64,000 bases of DNA from Virgibacillus salexigens (GTDB lineage: Bacteria; Bacillota; Bacilli; Bacillales; Amphibacillaceae). The notes below the pieces were generated by a model that saw only the letters and a program-made list of their open reading frames with translations, had not been told where the DNA came from and made no database searches. The stretch is from NCBI RefSeq assembly GCF_014905415.1, contig NZ_BNEO01000001.1, positions 372,001-436,000 of the forward strand, written 5' to 3'. How positions within the stretch are numbered: the stretch's first letter is position 1; every line of letters starts with the position of its first letter. The position numbers and the translations under genes were made by a program. Of this stretch, positions 1-7,582 are shown piece after piece.

Positions 1-388
1 GCTTTTCTTCAATTTTAGTTAGCTTTTCATAGTTTCGCAGAGGCTCTGCAACAATATCTAGCACGCGTTTTTTTGCATTTAATGAAGAATAAGGGTCCTG
101 AAAGATCATTTGAATGTCTTTTCGAACATGCTGGGTTTTACTTTTCTTGCTAGTTAAATCTTTCCCTTCAAACATAACCTGGCCCGATGTAATATGATTT
201 AATCCAATAATTGCTCTTCCAGTGGTTGTTTTTCCAGAACCAGATTCACCAACGAGACCATATGTTTTCCCTTCTTCAATTGAAAAGGACACACCATCAA
301 CCGCTCTAATTGCCCCAATTTTTCGATTTAGAATACCGCCCCTAATCGGAAAATGTACCTTCAAATCGTTCACTTCAAGAAATCCCAT
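1..388 (-). CDS. Oligopeptide/dipeptide ABC transporter ATP-binding protein, OppF type (partial)
   Basis: N-terminal 129 codons of a peptide-importer ATPase; the rest lies beyond the left edge. Reading leftward from ATG at 388 the protein begins MGFLEVNDLKVHFPIRGG, followed by a Walker A (GESGSGKTT) near residue 50 and the Q-loop IFQDPYSSLN, all typical of OppF/AppF/DppF. The start overlaps the 3' end of the upstream OppD-type gene by 14 bases, so the two are translationally coupled and probably form a heterodimeric ATPase. Permease and binding-protein genes are not visible and may follow to the left. Family assignment is secure; the peptide specificity cannot be read. Confidence 0.9.
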   Translation of the reverse strand, partial: MGFLEVNDLKVHFPIRGGILNRKIGAIRAVDGVSFSIEEGKTYGLVGESGSGKTTTGRAIIGLNHITSGQVMFEGKDLTSKKSKTQHVRKDIQMIFQDPYSSLNAKKRVLDIVAEPLRNYEKLTKIEEK

Positions 389-1394
389 CCGCCTGCTCCT
401 CCTTCTTCTTTTCATCTGGGAAGTAAAATTGATTATGGCATGTACAGCGAACAAAGTGCCCAGGCTTTATTTCATGTAATTCTGGATTCGTTTCGTGAGC
501 AGAAGTGTCTATCCATGGAATACGGGCAGCGAACCGGCAACCCTCCCGAGGTAATTTATGTAATGGAGGTACAATGCCTTGAATAACATGTAGTTTATCG
601 TTTCCTCCATCTATATTTGGTATTGAATGCAATAAAGACCTTGTATAAGGATGCCTTGGATTAGCGAACAATGTATGAACATCAGCGATTTCTACGATTT
701 GACCAGCATACATGACAGCTACACGATCGGCCATTTCTGCAACAACACCCAAATCATGTGTAATTAAAACAATTCCAGCATTCATGTTTTCTTTCAAATC
801 ATTAATTAAATCAAGTATCTGCGCTTGAATGGTTACATCCAATGCTGTTGTGGGTTCATCTGCAATAAGAAGTTCAGGATCATTTGCAATTGCAATCGCA
901 ATGATGACACGTTGCCTCATTCCTCCAGATAATTCATGGGGGAATTGATCACATGTATGTTCAGGACGTGGAATCCCTACTTGATTTAATAAATCTATTA
1001 CTTTCTCTCTACGTTTCTTCTTCGAGAGATTCTTATGATGGAGTAAAAGTGTTTCAGCAATTTGTTCTTCTATTGTCATTAACGGGTTTAGTGCTGTTAG
1101 TGGGTCTTGAAAGATCATAGCCATATCATCGCCACGCAGCTTATTCAGCTTATTGGCTGGCAGATTGGCAAGATCATGATCCTTAAAATAGATATTCCCT
1201 TCTATTTTTGCGCGATTATGTAATCCCATGACCGAAAATGCTAACGCACTTTTTCCTGATCCAGATTCTCCGACAATGGCCAATACCTCATTCTTATTTA
1301 CAGTTAGTGATACATCATCCACTGCCGCATAATAATCATCGCGAATGCGAAAAGATGTCTTCAGGTTTTTAATTTCTAATAATGCGTTGTTCAA
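375..1394 (-). CDS. Oligopeptide/dipeptide ABC transporter ATP-binding protein, OppD type
   Basis: 339-residue ATPase of a peptide importer, acting at the inner face of the membrane. Walker A GESGSGKS is at residues 42-49, Q-loop FQDP at 95-98, signature LSGGMRQR at 155-162 and Walker B LLIADEP at 175-181. The C-terminal extension has the cysteine-bearing segment (GCRFAARIPW, later CTCHNQF) seen in OppD/DppD proteins. The start is a TTG with AGGGGG seven bases upstream. It is the first gene of a minus-strand operon, coupled to the OppF-type gene. A CodY-like box and a sigma-A-like promoter lie just upstream, so nutrient control is likely. Full length for the family (about 330-360 residues). 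Confidence 0.92.
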   Translation of the reverse strand: MNNALLEIKNLKTSFRIRDDYYAAVDDVSLTVNKNEVLAIVGESGSGKSALAFSVMGLHNRAKIEGNIYFKDHDLANLPANKLNKLRGDDMAMIFQDPLTALNPLMTIEEQIAETLLLHHKNLSKKKRREKVIDLLNQVGIPRPEHTCDQFPHELSGGMRQRVIIAIAIANDPELLIADEPTTALDVTIQAQILDLINDLKENMNAGIVLITHDLGVVAEMADRVAVMYAGQIVEIADVHTLFANPRHPYTRSLLHSIPNIDGGNDKLHVIQGIVPPLHKLPREGCRFAARIPWIDTSAHETNPELHEIKPGHFVRCTCHNQFYFPDEKKKEEQADGIS

Positions 1395-1426
1395 ATTAAT
1401 CCCCCTAGTCTTGTTTTATATTCATT

Positions 1427-1455
1427 TGTATAGTTATCCCTAGGCCAACAATGAA
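1427..1455 (-). promoter_or_regulatory. Putative sigma-A promoter of the oppD-oppF operon
   Basis: On the minus strand, TTCATT (1450-1455) and TATACA (1427-1432) are separated by 17 bases and lie 33-61 bases upstream of the TTG start at 1394. The -35 is weak. The CodY-like box lies immediately upstream. Confidence 0.4.
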
Positions 1456-1457
1456 CG

Positions 1458-1472
1458 AAACTTCAGAAAATT
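1458..1472 (-). promoter_or_regulatory. CodY-box-like site
   Basis: The minus strand reads AATTTTCTGAAGTTT, 13 of 15 matches to the CodY motif AATTTTCWGAAAATT. It abuts the -35 of the putative oppD promoter. CodY represses peptide-transport operons in Bacillus, so the position makes sense; binding itself is inferred. Confidence 0.5.
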
Positions 1473-1864
1473 TATCTTAAAATAAAAATAATACCCTATT
1501 ATATTTAATTATTCTGATATTTCTAAACTTATTACTCACTTTAACGACACACCCTCAAAAAAATGGCGTGTTCATCGAATATAAATTATTTATTGAGAAT
1601 ATTATCAATGTTAATATATTGTGATTATATGGGAATGTTTTCGAAAAAGCAATATTATTTTCAATATTTCATAGATAATCCGGTCTATATTCTGACGAAA
1701 ATTGTCAGACAAAAGTCATTAATATCTAGTTATATCAACGTTCTACGCCTCTAAAGCTAGTATATTTAATAGATAAATAATTTGTCGATTTATGCAGGTA
1801 TTTTTTCTTAGTTTTTTCCCTTTTCACATGGTGAAATTCTTAATGTAAAAGAAAGTTTCCCAAA
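1473..1864. other. AT-rich intergenic stretch without a recognisable gene
   Basis: About 390 very AT-rich bases between the divergent opp and acyl-CoA dehydrogenase units. A short open frame (1563-1754) has no ribosome site and low-complexity composition. No hairpin, repeat or RNA motif stands out. Confidence 0.5.
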
Positions 1865-1894
1865 TTGATCTTACTACAAGAATTATGCCATAAT
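1865..1894 (+). promoter_or_regulatory. Putative promoter of the acyl-CoA dehydrogenase gene
   Basis: TTGATC (1865-1870), an 18-base spacer and CATAAT (1889-1894), about 43 bases before the ATG at 1937, which is itself preceded by AGGAGG. Confidence 0.4.
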
Positions 1895-1936
1895 ATATCT
1901 TACTAATCGGATAAGAATTATATTAGGAGGATCGGA

Positions 1937-3094
1937 ATGAATTTATCCCAATTAAAAACAGCGGAAGAACGATTACAAGCGTTAGAAACAACGGTTAAAC
2001 CATTCACGGAACGAGGCGCAAAGCATGATCAAGCAAATACTTTCCCTCACGACAATTTTAATGATTTAAAACAAATTGGCTACCCTGCATTAACCATTCC
2101 TTCCAAATATGGCGGAAAGGGAATATCTTTAACAGAATTAATAAAGTCGCAAGAAATTATTGCAAGAGCAGATGGGCCAACAGCCCTAGGTATTGGCTGG
2201 CATATGGGGATTACCAAACACCTTGGTGAAAATGAGATTTGGGAATCAACCAAGTATCAAGCTTTCGCTAATGATGTTATTCAAACTGGTGCCTTACTAA
2301 ATAATGCTGCTTCCGAACGTGCTACCGGAAGTCCTACACGTGGAGGCAGACCAGAAACAACAGCAAAACAAACTTCACATGGTTGGGTTATTCACGGTCG
2401 TAAAACATTTACAACATTAGCACCAGTTCTAACCTATTTCGTAGTTAGTGCATCGATTGAAGGTACAACAAAAACTGGCAACTTTTTAGTAAAGCGTGAC
2501 CGTCCTGGTGTTTCCATTGATGAAACATGGGACTCTATTGCAATGAAAGGTACGGGCAGTCACGATCTTGTTCTAAATCACGTTTCTTTAGATAAAAGTG
2601 ACTATGTGGAAGAGCTCACACCTGGAAAAAAAGCAGCTGCAGGCTGGCTCCTTCATATACCTGCTTGTTATTTAGGAATTGCTCGGGCAGCTCAGAAGTA
2701 TGCATTGCAGTTTGCTACAAGCTACTCACCAAATAGTATTTAAGGAACCATCTCTGATTTACCAAATGTTAAACAAAAACTAGGGGAAATGGAACTTCAA
2801 CTAATGGAGAGTGAACAATTTCTTTACGGAACAACCGAGCAATGGGATCATGGAACAGCATCCAAACGCACTGACATGCAACCTTTACTAGGGGCAGTGA
2901 AATTATCTGTAGTGAATAAAGCCATTGAAGTGGTTGATTTGGCTATGCGAGTTGTTGGCGCACGCAGCCTTTCCAACAGTAATCCACTTCAGCGTTATTA
3001 TCGTGACGTAAGAGCAGGATTGCATAATCCACCAATGGATGACATGACAATAATAAAACTTGCTGACACTAGTTTAAAAGACCTTAATGATTAA
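1937..3094 (+). pseudogene. Acyl-CoA dehydrogenase family gene interrupted by an in-frame stop
   Basis: A 385-codon frame reads as an acyl-CoA dehydrogenase-family flavoprotein (YdbM-like length), but codon 269 is TAA at 2741-2743. The same frame continues without a shift: NSI-stop-GTISDLPNVKQKLGEM and on to VVGARSLSNSNPLQRYYRDV, the usual C-terminal helical domain with its conserved arginine-rich end. The N-terminal part holds the helical and beta domains (GKTFTTLAP-like and KGTGSHDL segments). AGGAGG precedes the ATG. A single A-to-T change (AAA to TAA) would explain the lesion. The truncated 268-residue product lacks half of the FAD/acyl-CoA site and is probably inactive, unless the stop is a sequencing error or is read through. 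Confidence 0.85.
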
Positions 3095-3170
3095 TCTCAT
3101 TCTTTGAAAATAATGCATTGTTGTATTTTGATAAGCTATCGATACGAAGACCAAAGTAACTTATTCCTAT

Positions 3171-3210
3171 AATCATCCGAACGATTCCATTCAAATCCGT
3201 TCGGGTGATT
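3171..3210 (+). terminator. Hairpin after the acyl-CoA dehydrogenase remnant
   Basis: AATCATCCGAACG (3171-3183) pairs with CGTTCGGGTGATT (3198-3210) over 13 positions with one G-T pair and a 14-base loop. There is no clean T run afterwards, so terminator function is tentative. Confidence 0.45.
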
Positions 3211-3235
3211 TGGTTACATAAAACAGGTTCTACCA

Positions 3236-3395
3236 TCACTCCGTCAACATACTTCGCTTTCAGTTTCCTTGCCCCGGTAAGGGTATCCCAATGTGGCCCA
3301 CAAAGGATGAGTTTCGTTGGCCCTCATTAGAACACATTCCTTCGAGATCTTCAACTCTTGCTGTTCCCATGTTCCCACAGGAGTCTGAGTCTACG
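3236..3395 (-). repeat. Degenerate dispersed Bacillaceae intergenic repeat
   Basis: On the minus strand this stretch contains ACTCCTGTGGGAACA, GGAACAGCA, later GGGCAAGGAAACTGAAAGCGAAG and TTGACGGAGTG. These are degenerate forms of the widespread intergenic element of Bacillus relatives (ACTCCTGCGGGAACAGCA ... CCGCGGAAAGCGAAG ... GACGGAG). It is markedly more GC-rich than its surroundings and has no open frame. The match is from memory of the element, not from a search. Confidence 0.55.
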
Positions 3396-3620
3396 TAGGT
3401 TGATTGTACGTATATTAGCTTTTATTTCATTCCTGGCTTAGTTGTGTTTCTGCCTCTCTTTTTATACTTCCTCAATAATTAGTAAAAATTTTACAAAACG
3501 AAATATATTTGAAATAGAAATGTAAGATTATAATTAGCCTATTTAAGGGTAATAATATATAAGATTCCTATGTTTAAGGTTAGGATTAGGAAGTATCTTC
3601 CAAGTACAAGGGGTGTTACG

Positions 3621-4547
3621 ATGAAAGGTATTATTTTAGCAGGTGGAAGTGGAAGTAGATTATCTCCAAGCACAGATAGTATTAATAAGCATTTACTTGC
3701 AGTTTATGACAAACCAATGATTTACTATCCGTTATCGGTTCTAATGCTTGGAGGAATGAAGGACATTATGATTATTAGCACGCCCGAGGATAAACCGAGA
3801 TTTGAAGCTTTATTAGGAGATGGATCATCGCTTGGAATTACATTAACCTATAGCGAACAAAAAGATCCCAATGGTATTCCTGAAGCTTTAACTTTATCGG
3901 AAGATTTTGTTGGTGATGATGATGTGACATTAATTCTTGGCGATAATATTTTCTATGGTCAAGGATTTACAACATTACTTCGCAATGCAATAAAGCATCA
4001 TAAATATGCGACTATTTTTGGTTATCGCGTCAAAGATCCACGTCGGTTTGGTGTAGTAGAATTTGACCACCGACAAAAAGCTATAACGTTAGAAGAAAAA
4101 CCAAATGATCCAAGATCTGATTTTGCCGTCACTGGCCTTTATATCTATGATAATCAAGCTGTGAAACTAGCAAAGAAATTAAAACCATCTGCACGAGGGG
4201 AACTAGAGATTACTGATCTAAATAGAGCGTATTTAAAACGTGGACAATTAGATGTTGAACTTCTTGGCAGAGGTTTTGCTTGGATGGATGCAGGCACCCA
4301 TGAATCATTATTTGACGCAGCTGAATTTGTTAAAATCACACAACAACGCCAAGGATTTAAACTTGCATGTCTTGAAGAAATTGCCTATTACCTTGGTTAT
4401 ATCTCTAGAGAAGCATTATATAACAAGGGAAAATCAATGGAGAAAAACGATTATGGAACGTATCTCCTAGAAATAGCGGATCGCAAGCATACACAACAAT
4501 ATTGGGATTCCATTGATCGTAATCCAATGCTAGGACTGGTTGAATGA
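3621..4547 (+). CDS. rmlA: Glucose-1-phosphate thymidylyltransferase (RmlA/RfbA family)
   Basis: 308-residue cytoplasmic nucleotidyltransferase that would make dTDP-glucose from dTTP and glucose-1-phosphate. The nucleotide-binding loop AGGSGSR is at residues 7-13, YDKPMIYYPL at 29-38, LGDGSSLGI near 65-73 and the metal-site LGDN at 106-109. I start at ATG 3621 because AAGGGGTG lies just upstream; the frame is open further 5' but without homology. Two usual RmlA positions differ: KQLLP reads KHLLA, and the base-contacting GLAQAF reads GIPEAL, so nucleotide preference is not beyond doubt. First gene of a seven-gene operon; its TGA overlaps the rmlB start (ATGATGA). Confidence 0.9.
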   Translation: MKGIILAGGSGSRLSPSTDSINKHLLAVYDKPMIYYPLSVLMLGGMKDIMIISTPEDKPRFEALLGDGSSLGITLTYSEQKDPNGIPEALTLSEDFVGDDDVTLILGDNIFYGQGFTTLLRNAIKHHKYATIFGYRVKDPRRFGVVEFDHRQKAITLEEKPNDPRSDFAVTGLYIYDNQAVKLAKKLKPSARGELEITDLNRAYLKRGQLDVELLGRGFAWMDAGTHESLFDAAEFVKITQQRQGFKLACLEEIAYYLGYISREALYNKGKSMEKNDYGTYLLEIADRKHTQQYWDSIDRNPMLGLVE

Positions 4548-5584
4548 TGAAAACAAACGAAACTACCATTTTAATTACCGGTGGTGCGGGGTTTATTGGT
4601 TCTAATTTTATCCCTCATTTTATGAATAAACATCCAAATTATAAAATTATTAACCTAGATAACCTTACGTATGCTGGTAATCCATTACATTTAACAGAAG
4701 TCAGTAATTTATCTAACTACCATTTTATCCATGGCGATATTGCAGACGAACAACTAGTTACCGACATATTCGAGCGTTATGACATCCATGGTGTAATTCA
4801 TTTTGCAGCTGAATCACATGTTGATCGATCTATTAATGATGCAAAACAATTTATCCACACCAATGTTATGGGCACAATGGTTTTACTACAGATTGCTAAA
4901 AATAATTGGGAACAGAAGCACGAATTACACAACCGAAGATTTCACCATATCTCAACAGATGAAGTGTACGGATCACTTGGTAAAATGGGTAAATTTACAG
5001 AAGCAACACCTTATAACCCCAGAAATCCATATAGTGCGTCCAAAGCTGGTTCAAATATGCTAGCAAAAAGCTTTGGATATACGTATGGAATGAATGTCAT
5101 CGTAACAAGTAGTTCAAATAATTATGGTCCGAAACAGCATCAGGAAAAATTAATTCCCACGATTATTCGAAAAGCTCTAAACGGAGAAGCAATACCAATT
5201 TATGGTGATGGCTCCAATATTCGTGATTGGATCTATGTATTGGATCATTGTAAAGCACTTGACCTTGTCTACCACCATGGCCAATCATTAGAAAAATATA
5301 ATATTGGGGGCTCTAATGAACAATCTAATATTGCAATTGCGCAGCAGATTTGTAGCATCTTAGATGAACTTGTTCCGGAGTTAAAAACGGAGCACGGGAT
5401 TTCTAGGTATGAAGAACTTATCACCTTCACAAAAGATCGGCTTGGACATGATCAACGCTACGCCGTCGATGATCAAAAACTACGCACAGAATTGGGCTGG
5501 CAACCTGTGGAAGAATTCCATACAGGTCTTCAGAAAACAGTAGAATGGTACGTTAATCAATGGTCGAGAACAAAAACCCATTAA
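4544..5584 (+). CDS. rmlB: dTDP-glucose 4,6-dehydratase (RmlB/RfbB)
   Basis: 346-residue short-chain dehydrogenase/reductase converting dTDP-glucose to dTDP-4-keto-6-deoxyglucose with bound NAD. The Rossmann loop GGAGFIGS is at residues 13-20, the dehydratase triplet STDEVYG at 137-143 (T138, D139, E140) and the catalytic YSASK at 163-167. SSSNNYGPKQ and the RDWIYVLDH segment are also canonical. The ATG overlaps the rmlA stop, and the gene ends inside the start of the following glycosyltransferase. With no rmlC or rmlD nearby, the keto sugar is most likely taken by the WecE-type aminotransferase downstream rather than made into rhamnose. Confidence 0.95.
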   Translation: MMKTNETTILITGGAGFIGSNFIPHFMNKHPNYKIINLDNLTYAGNPLHLTEVSNLSNYHFIHGDIADEQLVTDIFERYDIHGVIHFAAESHVDRSINDAKQFIHTNVMGTMVLLQIAKNNWEQKHELHNRRFHHISTDEVYGSLGKMGKFTEATPYNPRNPYSASKAGSNMLAKSFGYTYGMNVIVTSSSNNYGPKQHQEKLIPTIIRKALNGEAIPIYGDGSNIRDWIYVLDHCKALDLVYHHGQSLEKYNIGGSNEQSNIAIAQQICSILDELVPELKTEHGISRYEELITFTKDRLGHDQRYAVDDQKLRTELGWQPVEEFHTGLQKTVEWYVNQWSRTKTH

Positions 5585-6525
5585 TTTCTGTTGTTATTCC
5601 GGTCTATGGTTGCCAAAAATGTCTACATGAACTATGCAACCGAATCAAATCGACAATAGAAGCAATTCCAGCCCAATACGAAATAATTCTAGTTAATGAT
5701 GCTAGTCCGGATAACGCTTGGCCAACCATTAAAGCATTAAGCAATGAAGATAAACAAATACGCGGGTTTAATCTAGCTCGTAACTTTGGTCAACACCACG
5801 CAATCACAGCAGGTTTAGATTATACTAATGGAGACTTTATTGTCGTCATGGATTGTGATTTGCAAGACCGACCAGAAGAGATAAAAAAATTATATGAGAA
5901 AGCATTAGAAGGCTATGAAGTCGTTTTTGGAAAACGAATGGAACGAAAAGACACTTGGTTTAAGCGAATTTCATCAAGAGCCTTCTATCGAATCTATGAT
6001 TATTTTACTGGAGGAGCTTCTGATCATACGGTGGCCAATTACAGCATGGTAACCAAAAAAGTAGTGGAAGGATATCGCCACATGCGAGAACAGAATCGTT
6101 TCTTCCCATTATTCCTACAATGGATGGGGTTTGAAAGTACTTCTATTGCTATTGAACATGATGCACGTAAAGAAGGGAAGTCTTCCTACAATTTAAAGAA
6201 ATTGATTACACTTGCCACCGATGCTATTATTTCACAATCCAATAAGCCTTTAAGGCTATCTATTCAATTCGGATTCCTTATTTCATCCGTGTCATTTATT
6301 TATGGCATGTACTTATTTGGCAGGTATTTTTTCCTTGCTGAACCAGTACAAGGTTGGACCAGTGTAATGGTATCTATTTATTTCATCGGTGGATTGATTT
6401 TTTTTAATTTTGGTATTCTAGGATTGTATATTGGGAAAATCTTTAACGAGACGAAAGATCGACCGCTCTATTTGATAAAAGATACGACAGACAAGGAAGA
6501 AAATCAAACGAACAAACGGAGCTGA
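5560..6525 (+). CDS. Polyprenyl-phosphate glycosyltransferase, GT2 (CsbB/GtrB/ArnC type)
   Basis: 321-residue membrane-anchored GT2 enzyme expected to move a sugar from a nucleotide donor to undecaprenyl phosphate at the inner face. The GT-A fold shows SVVIPVYG (10-17), VNDASPDNAW (45-54) and the metal site DCDLQD (98-103), followed by RxxxR-type acceptor residues. Two hydrophobic segments near 230-250 and 265-290 are the usual C-terminal membrane hairpin of CsbB, YkoT and GtrB. It overlaps rmlB by 25 bases. Such enzymes work with a flippase and a GT-C-type transferase on the outer face; both partners appear to be encoded in this operon. Confidence 0.9.
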   Translation: MVENKNPLISVVIPVYGCQKCLHELCNRIKSTIEAIPAQYEIILVNDASPDNAWPTIKALSNEDKQIRGFNLARNFGQHHAITAGLDYTNGDFIVVMDCDLQDRPEEIKKLYEKALEGYEVVFGKRMERKDTWFKRISSRAFYRIYDYFTGGASDHTVANYSMVTKKVVEGYRHMREQNRFFPLFLQWMGFESTSIAIEHDARKEGKSSYNLKKLITLATDAIISQSNKPLRLSIQFGFLISSVSFIYGMYLFGRYFFLAEPVQGWTSVMVSIYFIGGLIFFNFGILGLYIGKIFNETKDRPLYLIKDTTDKEENQTNKRS

Positions 6526-6529
6526 TAGA

Positions 6530-7219
6530 ATGAACACATTTTTGAAACCAACCCCTTGGGATAAACGGAACTTTCATATTAATACCTATGAGCTTACAAG
6601 TGCTTCAGAGGAAGCCCTACAAGAGACAAATCAAATCGAGGGGCATTTTACATTAAAGATTGATCCTACCGTCAATACAGAGAAGTTGCATAAATATGGG
6701 TTTTACTATACAGATACGTTAATGGAACCAGTATGTAAAAAAGATAGATTACAATTATTTGAGCAAGAAGGTATCGAACTTTCTAGAGAATATGATAAAA
6801 CACATATATTAGAAATCGCTGGAGATGTTTTTACGAATGGACGTTTTCATCGCGACTTTCATATCCCTAACTTCATGGCCGATCATCGCTATAAAAACTG
6901 GGTAAATGACCTCATTCAAGCGGACAAAATTGTCGCGCTAATTTATGAGAATCATTTAGCTGGGTTCTTTGCCTATGAAGGAGATAAAGTCTTGCTCTTA
7001 GCAATGGATAAATCCTACCGAGGAAAAGGTCTTGCTAAGTCGTTTACAAGCCATTGTGTCGCAGAATTATTTCGTATAGGTAATTATGATGAGGTACGTA
7101 CATCGATCTCCCCTTCTAATTCGGCATCGTTAAATGTGTTCATTTCTTTAGGATTCCGATTAAATGGAGCAGTCGATGTCTATCATAAATTAAATGGTAC
7201 GTTACCAGTAGGAGTGTAA
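6530..7219 (+). CDS. WecD-like GNAT acetyltransferase (probable dTDP-4-amino-4,6-dideoxygalactose N-acyltransferase)
   Basis: 229-residue protein with the two-part layout of WecD: an N-terminal beta domain starting TPWDKRNF...I and containing LHKYGFYYTDTLM, and a C-terminal GNAT fold with acetyl-CoA loop YRGKGLAKS around residues 164-172 and the late SPSNSASLNVFISLGF helix-strand. The motif GRFHRDFHIP...YKNWV is typical of this subgroup. Its place two genes before wecE, with rmlA/rmlB upstream, suggests N-acetylation of dTDP-Fuc4N to dTDP-Fuc4NAc. The acyl group and exact substrate are inferred; another acyl donor is possible. Confidence 0.75.
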   Translation: MNTFLKPTPWDKRNFHINTYELTSASEEALQETNQIEGHFTLKIDPTVNTEKLHKYGFYYTDTLMEPVCKKDRLQLFEQEGIELSREYDKTHILEIAGDVFTNGRFHRDFHIPNFMADHRYKNWVNDLIQADKIVALIYENHLAGFFAYEGDKVLLLAMDKSYRGKGLAKSFTSHCVAELFRIGNYDEVRTSISPSNSASLNVFISLGFRLNGAVDVYHKLNGTLPVGV

Positions 7220-7221
7220 CC

Positions 7222-7578
7222 ATGGGTTATCTATATATTTTAGGAACCATTGGATTCACGGTGTATGGTCAATTAATTCTAAAATGGAAAATTGACCAAT
7301 ATGGTAGTCTGCCAGATGCCTTCATGGATAAAGTTATCTTCTTACTTCAATTATTACTAAATCCGTGGATTCTATCTGGATTATTCTCTGCTTTTCTAGC
7401 AGCGCTGTGTTGGATGGCGGCGATGACAAAGTTCGATATTAGCTATGCCTACCCTTTCATGAGTCTTTCTTTTGTGCTCGTGTTTATCCTATCTGCGCTT
7501 TTCTTCGGGGAACCAGTATCTGCACAAAAAATTATAGGATTTTCCCTCGTAATTGTAGGTATAATTATAATGAGGTGA
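7222..7578 (+). CDS. Small EamA/SMR-type flippase subunit (ArnE/ArnF-like)
   Basis: 118-residue protein with four predicted membrane helices (about 3-23, 36-62, 71-93 and 98-117). It ends with the EamA/SMR pattern ISYAYPFMSLSFVLVFILSA, GEPVSAQKIIG and VIVGIIIMR. Relatives include ArnE/ArnF, which flip undecaprenyl-phosphate-aminoarabinose. It lies between the acetyltransferase and the aminotransferase, two bases after one and four before the other. I infer that it flips an undecaprenyl-phosphate-linked 4-amino sugar, the role GtcA has in B. subtilis three-component glycosylation. Only one subunit is encoded, so a homodimer would be expected; a multidrug role is less likely in this setting. 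Confidence 0.8.
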   Translation: MGYLYILGTIGFTVYGQLILKWKIDQYGSLPDAFMDKVIFLLQLLLNPWILSGLFSAFLAALCWMAAMTKFDISYAYPFMSLSFVLVFILSALFFGEPVSAQKIIGFSLVIVGIIIMR

Positions 7579-7582
7579 TAGG

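Noticed and set aside
1563-1754. Open frame of 63 codons upstream of the acyl-CoA dehydrogenase gene
   Set aside because: No ribosome site, extreme AT content and no recognisable protein features; chance frame.
3530-3560. Possible sigma-B promoter (GGGTAA) ahead of the glycosylation operon
   Set aside because: No GTTT-type -35 at the right distance; only the -10-like half is present, although csbB in B. subtilis is sigma-B controlled.
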